A stretch of 64,000 nucleotides of DNA from contig JARYLI010000002.1 of assembly GCA_029907715.1 (NCBI GenBank), forward strand, positions 186,001 through 250,000. Direction: 5' to 3'. Origin of the DNA: Methanothrix sp. (GTDB taxonomy: Archaea > Halobacteriota > Methanosarcinia > Methanotrichales > Methanotrichaceae). Position 1 is the stretch's first letter. Each line of letters starts with the position of its first letter. Positions 54,201 to 63,204 of the stretch are shown here, piece after piece. A model generated the notes under the pieces. It saw nothing but the letters and a program-made list of their open reading frames with translations, was not told the origin of the DNA and did not search any database. The translations under genes and the position numbers were made by a program.

Positions 54201-56200
54201 TCAGCCCTCCAGATTCTGCATGCAGCAACCTTGAGCTCGGGCATCATCGATTTCTCATCAAGAAGCTCTGATGCCACCAGGTTAGTCTCCGGGAAGTGGA
54301 AGGGCATGAAGAGAGTCCCGCGCTTCTGTCCTGGGGTGAGCTTCGCCCGTGCCCGTGCCCTGCCCCATCTCGTCTCGATCATGACGGTATCCCCATCAGC
54401 CACGCCGAACCGCACGGCATCGTCGGGATGCACATCTACGTGAAGCTCCGGCTCTCGTTTCACAAGCCCTTCACTCCTCATTGTCATCGATCCTGAGTTG
54501 TAGTGGAGTACAACACGTCCTGTGATGAGGATCATCGGGTGCTCTGGGGATGTGCGCTCAGGAGCAGGGTGATGGACTGGGGTGATCCTTGCCCTTCCAT
54601 CTGGAGTGGAGAACCTCTCCGTATGGAGAACAGGAGTTCCCGGGTGATCTGGATGCGGGCATGGCCAGATGATCCCGCCGCGCCTTCCTGCATTCATCCT
54701 GCATATGCCACCGTATGCAGGAACCGCCTGGTTTATCTCCGCCAGGACCTCCTCCGGGTCGTGGGGGAGATCGAATCCAAGGCGCGCGGCCACTTCCGAG
54801 AGTATCCAGAGATCTGGCCGCGCATCTCCTGGAGGCTCTCGTGCTCGAGATACCCACTGAACCCTTCGCTCTGTTGATGTGAATGTCCCCTCCTTCTCCG
54901 CCCAGGCAGCAGCCGGAAGCACAAGATCTGCAAGCTTTGCGGTGTCGGTCAGGAATATGTCCTGCACGACCACGAAGCCTCTCTTCAGCCTCTCCCTCCT
55001 CCGGGCCACCGCTGGATGAGAGTTCACAATATCCTCGCCCATCACGTAAAGAAACCTGAGATCGGCATCCGGCATCATATCAGCGGTCAGCCCGCGGCCC
55101 AACGGAAGTGATCTCGCATTCCAGAGACGCCTGAGCTCATCTATCGCCCCGGAATCGTCCACAGATCTCCATCCAGGATAGAAATCGGCCAGGGCCCCCA
55201 TGTCGCATGCCCCCTGGACGTTGTTCTGCCCGCGGAGTGGAAGTATGCCGGTGCCGGGTCTTCCAACCTGCCCGCAGATGAGGGCAAGATTAGCGCATGC
55301 GGTCACGTTCTCTGTTCCGCATGAGTGCTGGGTGATGCCCATGCAGTAGACTATTGAAGATGCACCGGCTTTTGCGTACAGCCTCGCGGCTCTGACAATA
55401 TCTGCGGCACTTAGACCTGTTATTGATGATACCCTTTCAGGCGTGTAATCGCTGACATCAAGCTCCTCAAATCCCCTGGTCCTCTCCCTTATGAACGACC
55501 TGTCCTCCAGCCCCTCGCCGAGTATGACGTTGATCATGCCGTTGATGAGCGCGATGTCTGTGCCCGGGTTCAGCTGGAGGTGGAGATCTGCGAGCCATGC
55601 GGTTGGCGTAACCCTTGGATCAGCGACGATCACAGCCGCTCCCCTGTCCTTCGCTCTCAGGATCCACCGGGCAACCACAGGATGGTTCTCAGCCAGGTTT
55701 GATCCGATCACAAAGATGCAATCGGACAGCGCGAGATCTGATATTGGATTGGTCATCGCAGGGGTTCCGAGCATCCGGCGCAGCGCGATGATAGTCGGAG
55801 AGTGGCAGCGTCTTGCGCTGTTGTCGATGCTGTTCGTTCCCATCAGACGCGCGATCTTCTGGAAAGTGTAGTTCTCCTCGTTGGTGCATTTTGCAGACCC
55901 GAGGAATGCGAGGGCCTTCGGACCCTTCTCCCTCAAAGCCCTCGGCATCTCCTCTGCGACCCTGTCAAGCGCCTCGCTCCAGGATACCCTGATCCAGCCA
56001 TCTCCAGTTCTCATCATCGGGTACCGCAGCCTCTCCACGTGATTCAGGACATCAGGGGCCACGTTCCCCTTCGGGCAGAGAGAGCCCTCATTTACAGGGT
56101 GGTCCTGCATGTACTCCACGCCGTTCGGGGTGATGTAAAACCCGCAACCCACAGCGCAGTAGGGGCATACTGTGGGAGTCCTGGACGTCATCCCGATCAC
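54197..56200 (-). CDS. fdhA: formate dehydrogenase-type molybdopterin oxidoreductase, catalytic subunit
   Basis: 667 aa. N-terminal cluster motif VCPYCAVGCGFYI with LCPKGN downstream, the active-site Cys in NSARRCHSPTIIALRR (Cys instead of selenocysteine), GSNLAENHPVVARWIL, GQVGRPGTGILPLRGQNNVQ and QDIFLTDTAKLADLVLPAA. These match the FdhA/FdhF family that interconverts formate and CO2. The C-terminal dinucleotide-binding domain is present (LHYNSGSMTMRSEGL). Assigned as formate dehydrogenase by motifs only; it lies in an operon with CO dehydrogenase, and no FdhB is beside it. Confidence 0.88.
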   Translation of the reverse strand: MIGMTSRTPTVCPYCAVGCGFYITPNGVEYMQDHPVNEGSLCPKGNVAPDVLNHVERLRYPMMRTGDGWIRVSWSEALDRVAEEMPRALREKGPKALAFLGSAKCTNEENYTFQKIARLMGTNSIDNSARRCHSPTIIALRRMLGTPAMTNPISDLALSDCIFVIGSNLAENHPVVARWILRAKDRGAAVIVADPRVTPTAWLADLHLQLNPGTDIALINGMINVILGEGLEDRSFIRERTRGFEELDVSDYTPERVSSITGLSAADIVRAARLYAKAGASSIVYCMGITQHSCGTENVTACANLALICGQVGRPGTGILPLRGQNNVQGACDMGALADFYPGWRSVDDSGAIDELRRLWNARSLPLGRGLTADMMPDADLRFLYVMGEDIVNSHPAVARRRERLKRGFVVVQDIFLTDTAKLADLVLPAAAWAEKEGTFTSTERRVQWVSRAREPPGDARPDLWILSEVAARLGFDLPHDPEEVLAEINQAVPAYGGICRMNAGRRGGIIWPCPHPDHPGTPVLHTERFSTPDGRARITPVHHPAPERTSPEHPMILITGRVVLHYNSGSMTMRSEGLVKREPELHVDVHPDDAVRFGVADGDTVMIETRWGRARARAKLTPGQKRGTLFMPFHFPETNLVASELLDEKSMMPELKVAACRIWRAD

Positions 56201-56709
56201 CGGCTGCTTGCAGCCACACCCTGCGCGAGCTTGAGGGCGGATGCGGCTCTTCTCGCTCCGGAGACCTCCTCAACCTCTCCGTAGATCAGAGCGCGTGTGG
56301 GGCAGGCAGCGACGCAGGCCGGGATCTCACGATCCGGACACCTGTCGCATTTTATCGCAGCACGTGCCCTTCTGTCCCTCCCGATCACGCCGTAGGTGCA
56401 GACAGAGGCGCACGTCCAGCACCCGATGCAGAGATCTCTGTTATGACGCACCACTCCTGTGAGGGAGTCCTGCGTCAGCGCTCCCGTGGGGCAGACTCCA
56501 ACACATGGCGCATCCTCGCAGTGCCTGCAGAGCATGGGCACGGCGAGCGAGTGCTCCGGAACGTGCTCCACGTAGAGCCGCTTCTGCGGCATCTCTGATA
56601 GTGCTTTGAAGAGATCCCTGCTCTGGGAGTGCTCGACAGCGCATGCTATCTCGCATGAGCGGCAGCCCACGCACCTCTCAGGGCGTACAAGTATCTCCTT
56701 CATGATCAC
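56197..56709 (-). CDS. cooF: CooF-like iron-sulfur protein
   Basis: 170 aa with CVGCRSCEIAC, CRHCEDAPCVGVC, CIGCWTCASVC and CDRCPDREIPACVAAC, again four clusters. CooF takes electrons from CO dehydrogenase; here it sits directly after cooS (ATGA overlap). A long helical tail (GARRAASALKLAQGVA) ends the protein. Confidence 0.9.
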   Translation of the reverse strand: MIMKEILVRPERCVGCRSCEIACAVEHSQSRDLFKALSEMPQKRLYVEHVPEHSLAVPMLCRHCEDAPCVGVCPTGALTQDSLTGVVRHNRDLCIGCWTCASVCTYGVIGRDRRARAAIKCDRCPDREIPACVAACPTRALIYGEVEEVSGARRAASALKLAQGVAASSR

Positions 56710-58583
56710 ACCTTCAGGCCCAGCGCCTTCCTCTTGCTCTCAATGTGATCTGTAATGAGTCTGGCTGCCTTGAACGGATCCGGCTCGACCGCAAACGTCG
56801 CCCCAACAGCATCGCCGAGGTCCTTTGTCAGGATTCTCGTGACCACAGGGCTTCCGAGAACAGGCGGAACCGTGCCCAGCACTGTAAACACTCCGGATGC
56901 AACAACATATGCCCCAATGCTGACCGCCTTCTCGCTCATCCACTCAGGAGCAGCACCCGCAACCGGCAGATCGCTCATGTCCACGCCGAGCCTGTTCGCG
57001 ATCGCAGCTGCCACCACGAGGATCCTGCTGATGTCAACGCATGATCCCATATGGAGAACCGGCGGGATGCCGAGGGACTCGCAGACGCCTCTGAGACCGT
57101 CTCCAGCCTCCTTTGCAGCCGCAGGCCTGAGCAGCCCTGCTTTTGCGCAGGCGATCGCGTTGCATCCTGTGGTTACTACGAGCACGTTGTTCCTGATCAG
57201 CTCCCTGACGAGGTTGACGTGACCATGGTCGTGCGGAACCTTTGGGTTGTTGCACCCGACGACAGCCGCGATGCCCTTTATGGATCCGTTTACTATCGCA
57301 TCTATCAGCGGCTGCGGTGTTCCGCCGAGCGCATTGAGTATCGCCTCAACGCTGAACCCGACCATGCACTCGCTCTTCTCTCTGGGTATGATCACCCTGC
57401 TCATGTCCCTGTTCCTGTAGTTCTCGACCGCAGTCCTCACGATCTCCCTTGCGATCTCTGCTGCCCTCTCCTCGCTGAACTCCATCCTGAGCGCCCCGGG
57501 GAACTCTGCCTTTGGAGAGGTCGAGATGAACTTCGTGTGATAGCACGCGGCGAGGCCGCCGAGCGACGGCATGATGCACTGCACATCAACCACCATGGCA
57601 TCAACAGCACCTGTGATCACGGCGAGCTCCTGCTGGAGGAAGTTCCCTGCCACAGGAATACCATGGCGCATCAGCACCTCATTTCCCGTGCAGCATATGC
57701 CGGCGACGTTGATCCCCTTCGCACCGAGGCTCTTTGCAAGCTGGATCATCTCCGGATCTGACGCGGCCTCCACTATCATCTCCGAGAGGATGGGCTCGTG
57801 GCCGTGGACTATGATGTTGACCTCATCCTCCTTCAGCACGCCCAGGTTTGCCTCTGATTTCCTGGGAGACGGCGTCCCGAAGAGGATATCCTGCACCTCA
57901 GTCGCAATCATCGACGCGCCCCAGCCGTCGGCGATGCCTGTCCTAAGTCCCTGCAGCAGGATGTGAAGCGGTTCATTGTCCACGCCCATATGGGTGCGGT
58001 GCATGCACTCCACGATCTCCCTGTCGATGCCCCTGGGGATTATGCCCAGCCCCTCCCATATCTTCCGGCGCTTCTCAGGGGCTCTGCGGGTGAGCGTCAC
58101 ATACCCCTCCTGCCTTCCGAAATCCGAGAGCATGGCGTTTGCGAGATCTGCTGCATCCCCACGCTCCTCCCAGCTCGAGATGTTGTACTCAGCTGCAAGC
58201 GCTCTCAGCTTGGCCTCATCTTTGATCTTATAGCTGCTCGCCTTCCCCTCGGCTGCCTCTTTGAACACAATGATTGCATCCCTTGCATGGTCTGCATGCG
58301 CTGCAGCACCTGCAGCTATCATCCTCAGGAGATTGCGCGCCACAATGATGTCAGCTGTCGCCCCACATACTCCCTTATCAGGCCCCTCCCCGAAGGGATC
58401 GATCCTGCACGGCCCCATGTTGCAGTTGCGGCAGCATATACCAAGCTGTCCGAATCCGCATTGCGGTTGCTGTTTTTTGAAACGGTCCCAGGCAGTCTCA
58501 AGACCAGCCCTGCGGGCCTCGCGCAGCATCCTCGTGGCGGCCGGATCGATGCTCTCAGTTGCAGGTTTCCTCTCCATAATCAT
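56706..58583 (-). CDS. cooS: monofunctional nickel CO dehydrogenase (CooS type)
   Basis: 625 aa, catalyses CO + H2O to CO2 + 2 e- + 2 H+. N-terminal clusters B and D ligands in QPQCGFGQLGICCRNCNMGP and CRIDPFGEGPDKGVCG, then IIVHGHEPILSEMI, ICCTGNEVLMRHG, DVQCIMPSL, VVGCNNPK, TTGCNAIACAKAGLL and MGSCVDISR, which hold C-cluster ligands. Distinct from the CdhA subunit of the acetyl-CoA synthase complex. ATG 58583 is fixed by AAAAGGAGGGGC; the upstream in-frame ATG at 58667 lacks such a site. First gene of the five-gene operon. Confidence 0.95.
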   Translation of the reverse strand: MIMERKPATESIDPAATRMLREARRAGLETAWDRFKKQQPQCGFGQLGICCRNCNMGPCRIDPFGEGPDKGVCGATADIIVARNLLRMIAAGAAAHADHARDAIIVFKEAAEGKASSYKIKDEAKLRALAAEYNISSWEERGDAADLANAMLSDFGRQEGYVTLTRRAPEKRRKIWEGLGIIPRGIDREIVECMHRTHMGVDNEPLHILLQGLRTGIADGWGASMIATEVQDILFGTPSPRKSEANLGVLKEDEVNIIVHGHEPILSEMIVEAASDPEMIQLAKSLGAKGINVAGICCTGNEVLMRHGIPVAGNFLQQELAVITGAVDAMVVDVQCIMPSLGGLAACYHTKFISTSPKAEFPGALRMEFSEERAAEIAREIVRTAVENYRNRDMSRVIIPREKSECMVGFSVEAILNALGGTPQPLIDAIVNGSIKGIAAVVGCNNPKVPHDHGHVNLVRELIRNNVLVVTTGCNAIACAKAGLLRPAAAKEAGDGLRGVCESLGIPPVLHMGSCVDISRILVVAAAIANRLGVDMSDLPVAGAAPEWMSEKAVSIGAYVVASGVFTVLGTVPPVLGSPVVTRILTKDLGDAVGATFAVEPDPFKAARLITDHIESKRKALGLKV

Positions 58584-58817
58584 GCCCCTCCTTTTATCAC
58601 GGACCCGCAGTGCAGATGCGTGAATGCGTGCGTGTCTGTGACATACTCCGTTAATCATGGCCCTCATAAAAAACTATCCTTGCTGAGCAATTTTATGACG
58701 GATGTTTTTGGTCTGAGCTATTTTTGTGATTTTGCAACAAACGGCATCAATTCATGATTATTCACAATTGTTATTGCATCAAAATTGCCACGCTAACACC
58801 AGATGCTATCAGCAGCC

Positions 58818-58832
58818 ATAAGCAATGCTTAT
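58818..58832. promoter_or_regulatory. inverted repeat upstream of DUF2111 gene
   Basis: ATAAGC-AAT-GCTTAT, a 6-bp perfect palindrome with 3-nt centre, ends 27 nt before the ATG at 58859, i.e. where the TATA box would be expected. Possibly an operator shared with divergent cooS. Confidence 0.35.
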
Positions 58833-58858
58833 CTCCCTGCAGCACAATAGAAATTTTT

Positions 58859-59242
58859 ATGCCCAGGATAGAGATATCAGAAAACTCAGGTGCTGAGGAG
58901 CTCGCACCCATCGCAATCGCCATAAACGAGATACTCAACCTTCCCGTCACCATGAGGAGCGCCGGAGCCAGAGGCGTGAGGGTGGAGAGAGGAAAGGTGG
59001 TCGATGACGACTACACAGGCCCTGTCCTGGAGGACGTTCTCAGATCCGGAAGGGCGGTGAGAACGATACCGTCCAGCGGCGCCTTCAGGGGGGTTCCGGT
59101 ATCCGTCGCACCTATCAGGCTCGGGGATCGTGTACTTGCTGCTGTCGGTGTGGTCGATGTTATTGGCACGATCGACATACCCGAGATCTTCGGAGCATAC
59201 GTGGAGGTCGTGAGACAGGTTTCGGAGCACAGGAAGCCCTGA
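58859..59242 (+). CDS. DUF2111 family protein
   Basis: 127 aa. PRIEISENSGAEELAPIAIA, then LNLPVTMRSAGARGVRVERG and LGDRVLAAVGVVDVIGTIDI match the DUF2111 family of methanogens, of unknown function. Divergent from the cooS operon with ~275 bp between. ATG 58859 is preferred; the upstream frame to 58754 is low-complexity and has no ribosome-binding site. Confidence 0.75.
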   Translation: MPRIEISENSGAEELAPIAIAINEILNLPVTMRSAGARGVRVERGKVVDDDYTGPVLEDVLRSGRAVRTIPSSGAFRGVPVSVAPIRLGDRVLAAVGVVDVIGTIDIPEIFGAYVEVVRQVSEHRKP

Positions 59243-59246
59243 ACAC

Positions 59247-59684
59247 ATGCGGATCCGCAGAGCTTGCATTGAGGATCTCGACAGGATCGTGGAGATCGAG
59301 AGGCTCTGCTTTCCAGAGGAGGTCCTGTTCACAAGAGGTCTCTTCTCATTTCTTTTGAGAAATGCGACAGCCCTTGTGGCCTGCGATGACGAGATCATGG
59401 GATTTGTGATAGGGTATCTCTCCGGAAGAACAGGCGTGATATATACGCTCGATGTGCCTCCGGATCACAGACGAAAGGGGGTGGGATCAGCGCTGCTTGA
59501 TGCCATCGAGAGGGAGATGCAGGCAGCTGGTGCGAGGCGGTTCAGGCTCGAGGCCGCGATCTCGAATACAGCCGCGCTGAACCTCTACCGCAGAGCTGGA
59601 TATGTTGATGGGGAGCTGCTCAGGAACTACTACGGCTATGGTAAGGACGCGGTGAGGCTCTGGAAGGAGGTGTCAACCACCTGA
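59247..59684 (+). CDS. GNAT-family N-acetyltransferase (RimI-like)
   Basis: 145 aa: RRACIEDLDRIVEIERLCFP opens the fold, VIYTLDVPPDHRRKGVGSAL holds the acetyl-CoA loop (R/Q-x-x-G-x-G/A), and LEAAISNTAALNLYRRAGY is the typical RimI/Naa10 ending. Likely acetylates protein N-termini. Follows the DUF2111 gene by four bases, so co-transcribed. Confidence 0.87.
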   Translation: MRIRRACIEDLDRIVEIERLCFPEEVLFTRGLFSFLLRNATALVACDDEIMGFVIGYLSGRTGVIYTLDVPPDHRRKGVGSALLDAIEREMQAAGARRFRLEAAISNTAALNLYRRAGYVDGELLRNYYGYGKDAVRLWKEVSTT

Positions 59685-59721
59685 GAGAGTTCCCGCTGCC
59701 CTGCACAAAGGAGGTTGATCC

Positions 59722-60234
59722 ATGACCGATATGCGAGCCGCATGCATGTTCATCTGTTTGATCTTCAGCACGCTCTGCTGTGACGCAGGCGCAGAAACGA
59801 TTTCCCTCGGACCGGTGGACATCTACATCGATATGAGCTGCGTGCCGGATCCGTATGTTGTAACCCGTGAGACGATCGAGGAGACTCATGGGCCGTTCAA
59901 CTGCACACTTCACTCCACAACCATCGGACATGCGAATGATGTCATTCTGGAGCTTCACAGGCTTGATGGAGAGATGAACGTGAGCGTGGAGAGCATGCTT
60001 CCGTTTGCGGAGCACCTGATCCCGCAGGGCTGGAGCACAGAGCATGTGGATTTTGAGGTGGATGCTCATAATGGAGTTCTCATAAATGCGACAGATCTCT
60101 ACTATCCGAAGATGCGCCTGATATGCTTCAGCCCTGATGGCGACGACGGCTGGGGGCGCCACATAATCGTCGCGCGCTCCACGATATGGGGCAACCGCAG
60201 CATAGATCTCTTCAGATCGATACGGGTGCTGTAG
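59722..60234 (+). CDS. secreted hypothetical protein
   Basis: 170 aa. Signal peptide MRAACMFICLIFSTLCCDAG, possible cysteine-containing cleavage region. Mature part has CVPDPYVVTRETIEETHGPF and FNCTLHS; it alternates polar and hydrophobic positions like a beta protein and has no family I recognise. A sibling in style to other Methanosarcinales exported proteins. An AAAGGAGGTTGATCC site precedes the ATG (59722). Confidence 0.65.
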   Translation: MTDMRAACMFICLIFSTLCCDAGAETISLGPVDIYIDMSCVPDPYVVTRETIEETHGPFNCTLHSTTIGHANDVILELHRLDGEMNVSVESMLPFAEHLIPQGWSTEHVDFEVDAHNGVLINATDLYYPKMRLICFSPDGDDGWGRHIIVARSTIWGNRSIDLFRSIRVL

Positions 60235-60655
60235 AGATCGGGAAAATGCATCTGCTCTTATGCATCCAGCAACTTGAAGAACTGCAAGCTCATTGCTGAA
60301 TGCACTCATACTCTCGCCAGGCATTCGACGCAGTCGAAGATAAGTCGAAACGAGCGTGTGGCGTGGCTTTTCTTAGGGCAGGTTATCAGATGGATAAGAG
60401 CAAATGCATCCACTCCAGTCAGCATATATCGCATGGTCGCGATGCTATGTGGTGTGAGACCTGTGCTCATGCCATTGGTCATCGGTTAAGGATTTCCATG
60501 AAAGATATTATGATGAATATTTGACAATTTACTACTATCGCACCTGTGCCACTTGATGAGATCGATATAAATCATCATAACGCTTAATTTCAAGGCATCA
60601 CCCATGTAAAAATTATTGATCCATTCCTGCGTCAGACAGCCTTAACCGATGACAT
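60235..60655. other. noncoding gap with repeat copy E
   Basis: About 420 bp with no supported gene. Repeat copy E is at 60253-60402; the part 60480-60650 is A/T-rich and likely includes the promoter of the metallo-hydrolase gene (ATATAAATCATC near 60566). Confidence 0.6.
60253..60402 (+). repeat. dispersed element, copy E (150 nt, with ~26-nt insertion)
   Basis: Starts TGCTCTTATGCATCCAGCAA and ends GTTATCAGATGGATAAGAGC. In the middle it carries extra sequence including a perfect 6-bp hairpin TTCGAC-GCA-GTCGAA (60324-60338). Confidence 0.85.
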
Positions 60656-61450
60656 ATGGAGCTCATGCACAATCTGCGGACCATCCCGGCTGAGAACCTC
60701 ACATCTCCGTCATCATCCGATCCGGTTAAGTACACGCTCCCACAAGATGCTCTCATGCGATACAGGAACGTGTGCGACAGGGTTTATGCGGTCGGGGGCC
60801 CCGGCATATCGGGCGGTGATGACTGCTGCGTGTATCTTGTCGACTGTGGTGATGATCTCGCCCTCATCGATGCCGGCCTCGGGAGGAGTGTGGATAACAT
60901 CCTGAGAAACGTCCAGTCTGCGGGATACGAGCCGCACTGGATAAAGTACATCATAGCGACACACTGCCACATCGATCACATCGGGGGTATAGCGCCGCTG
61001 GTGAACCTCTACGGGCCAAAGGTCATTGCGCATGAGCTGGACCGGAGGGGCATAGAGGAAGTGCATGATGATCTCACAGCTGCAGACCTCTACGGCGTTG
61101 AATACATACCTGTAAAGGTCGATGTATCCCTGAAGGGGGAGGATGAGGTGATCCGCATCGGAGACCTTGATTTCCACATGATCCACACGCCAGGACACAC
61201 TCCGGGATCCATATCGCCATTCATCGACACACAGGACGGCAGGGTACTGTTCGGGCAGGACATCCATGGGCCTTTCTCGCCAAAATGGGGCTCGGATCTG
61301 GCGAAGTGGAGGGAGTCGATGGCCAGGCTGCTCTCACTTAATATCGATGTGCTCTGCGAGGGGCATGCAGGCGTCTACAGGGGAGAAAAGGCGAGAAGGT
61401 ACATCGAGTCGTACCTCAGAAGATACGGCCAGTCTCAGAGCACCTTCTAG
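60656..61450 (+). CDS. metallo-beta-lactamase-fold hydrolase
   Basis: 264 aa. Metal motif THCHIDHIGGIAPL (HxHxDH), a later histidine in HTPGHTPGSISPFI, DIHGPF (bridging Asp) and CEGHAGVY (last His) are all present, so an active binuclear site is likely. The N-terminal ~30 residues (ENLTSPSSSDPVKY) are extra; MRYRNVCDRVYAVGG at residue 34 could be a later start. The substrate cannot be read from sequence. Confidence 0.85.
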   Translation: MELMHNLRTIPAENLTSPSSSDPVKYTLPQDALMRYRNVCDRVYAVGGPGISGGDDCCVYLVDCGDDLALIDAGLGRSVDNILRNVQSAGYEPHWIKYIIATHCHIDHIGGIAPLVNLYGPKVIAHELDRRGIEEVHDDLTAADLYGVEYIPVKVDVSLKGEDEVIRIGDLDFHMIHTPGHTPGSISPFIDTQDGRVLFGQDIHGPFSPKWGSDLAKWRESMARLLSLNIDVLCEGHAGVYRGEKARRYIESYLRRYGQSQSTF

Positions 61451-61538
61451 GCGCGGCCTCAGTGGTCAGAGCTGTCTCCATTCTGCTCAAAATGGTTAAG
61501 TCTGATGATCCTGAACATCTGCACGTGGGGATGATGGT

Positions 61539-61781
61539 GTGATCGAGCTCGGCATGCTACTGCTGCTGATCGCAGTCCTGATCGGCCTGATCGTGATCCT
61601 GAAATCTCTCAGGACATTTGTGGTCAACGCGCTCATAGGCCTCTTCGTGCTCTACCTCGCAAATGCGGCAGCAGGTCTCGGCATAGGATATGACTGGCCT
61701 GTTGTCCTGATATGCGCGTTCGGCGGAGCTCTCGGCGCCCTGATGGTGATAGCGCTTCACATCATGGGATGGGCTTTCTGA
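61539..61781 (+). CDS. BofA-like small membrane protein
   Basis: 80 aa from GTG 61539 with a GGATGATG site. Two to three spans (LGMLLLLIAVLIGLIVILKS, ALIGLFVLYLANAAAGLGIG, LICAFGGALGALMVIALH) and the central NALIGLFVLYLANAAAG are typical of the BofA/DUF pro-sigma-K processing inhibitor-like family, which is also found in methanogens without sporulation. Role unknown. Confidence 0.75.
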   Translation: MIELGMLLLLIAVLIGLIVILKSLRTFVVNALIGLFVLYLANAAAGLGIGYDWPVVLICAFGGALGALMVIALHIMGWAF

Positions 61782-61800
61782 GATCCGATCTCTGTGCACC

Positions 61801-63063
61801 TCACAGAGCGGGCTGGATCTCCAGGAAGAGCCAGTAGACGGCCAGGTTCGCTGCTGTGAGAGGGATGCCGGCCCTGATGAATTCCATGAACGTTATCGTG
61901 GCTCCGTCCTTCTCTGCATTCTGAATGATTATGACGTTGCTTGCGGCCCCGAGTATCGAGAGGTTGCCAGCAATGGTGCTTCCAGCGGCCAGCGCAACCA
62001 TTGCCTGTGCGGTCGCTCCGATCTGGTTGAGCACCGGCAGGTAGAGTGCGACGAAGGGCACATTCGAGACCAGCTGGCTCAGTGTTACGCTCAGCCCGAG
62101 AACCATGGGTATGGAGGCGATTTCATCGCTGCCCAGATTCAGCGAGCCCTGGATGAAGCCGGACCTCCACACAGCCTCCATGAGAACGAACATCGATGCG
62201 AAGAATATCAGAGTCTCCCAGTCGATTCCCCTGAGTATCTCCCACCTGCGGTTGCTCAGAAGGATCGGAATAGCTGCTGCCACAGCGATGTATGTCAGCC
62301 TGAACGATTCTCCAGCGCCCCATATCACAGCCACAACCTTCAGCAGTATGAGAACAACGATCATGGCGAGAGAGATCCTGCACAGTCTTGCGAGATGTAC
62401 ATCTCTAAGTGCATCATTCACAGGTATCAGATCCAGCCTCCGGAACTCCTTCCTGTAAAAGGCCCTCAGCAGGAGATAGACTATGAAGAGGTTGATGCAT
62501 GTCGGTATGAATAGATTGCCGAAGAAGTCCACGAATGGGTTCTCCAGGCCACCGTCGATCGCTATGAGCAGGTTCTGGGGGTTGCCGATTGGGCTCATCG
62601 CGCTTCCTATTGTCACTGCGAACGCCAGCGAGAGGAGCATGAGGCCCGGTGCGACTCTGTGTACCCTTGAGAGGTAAAGCACCACAGGGGTGCCTATTAT
62701 CGCTATGGTGTCGTTCATGAGAAATGCGGAGAGCATGCCCATCCCGAAGAGCAGCATTATGAGAAGCTTGTCTGTGCTCTCAGCCCTGCCGAAGAGCCGG
62801 TTGGTGAGATGGAAGAGATAGCCGCTCCGACGCATCGCCTCCCCGACTATGAACATGCCTGCAAGAAAGACCATGACGTCGGCGTTGATCGATCTCATGG
62901 CATCCACCGGGGATATCTCGCCGAGCGCGACGACAGCTACCGCTCCGCCTGTCATTATCTGCCATATCTTCAGCCTGAGCCCGCCGACCTGCCTGAGAGC
63001 TATGAGCACGAGCACAAGAATCAGAATAAGTGGTGAGATCAACCGTGGGTCATCCTGATGCAT
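61801..63063 (-). CDS. ArsB/NhaD/SLC13-type anion permease
   Basis: About 420 aa with ~11 spans. INADVMVFLAGMFIVGEAMR, AFLMNDTIAIIGTPVV, GSAMSPIGNPQNLLI (family signature) and SNVPFVALYLPVL with LGAASNVIIIQ in the second half match the ion transporter superfamily (arsenite, Na+/H+ or dicarboxylate exporters). The ATG at 63063 is preferred to the one at 63084. The substrate is not determinable. TATA-like GGATATATACC lies ~40 nt upstream of the ATG. Confidence 0.85.
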   Translation of the reverse strand: MHQDDPRLISPLILILVLVLIALRQVGGLRLKIWQIMTGGAVAVVALGEISPVDAMRSINADVMVFLAGMFIVGEAMRRSGYLFHLTNRLFGRAESTDKLLIMLLFGMGMLSAFLMNDTIAIIGTPVVLYLSRVHRVAPGLMLLSLAFAVTIGSAMSPIGNPQNLLIAIDGGLENPFVDFFGNLFIPTCINLFIVYLLLRAFYRKEFRRLDLIPVNDALRDVHLARLCRISLAMIVVLILLKVVAVIWGAGESFRLTYIAVAAAIPILLSNRRWEILRGIDWETLIFFASMFVLMEAVWRSGFIQGSLNLGSDEIASIPMVLGLSVTLSQLVSNVPFVALYLPVLNQIGATAQAMVALAAGSTIAGNLSILGAASNVIIIQNAEKDGATITFMEFIRAGIPLTAANLAVYWLFLEIQPAL

Positions 63064-63204
63064 CGAGTTCCTTGACAGAAGCACATCCCAGCCATCTCAT
63101 GGTATATATCCTTTACTCCAGCAGTGGCGCGCCTGAGCACGATCCGCCATTCCCGGGCCTGTGCCCGGAAGCCAGAGGTGCATATCATGCTGCCGGCATG
63201 CAGC

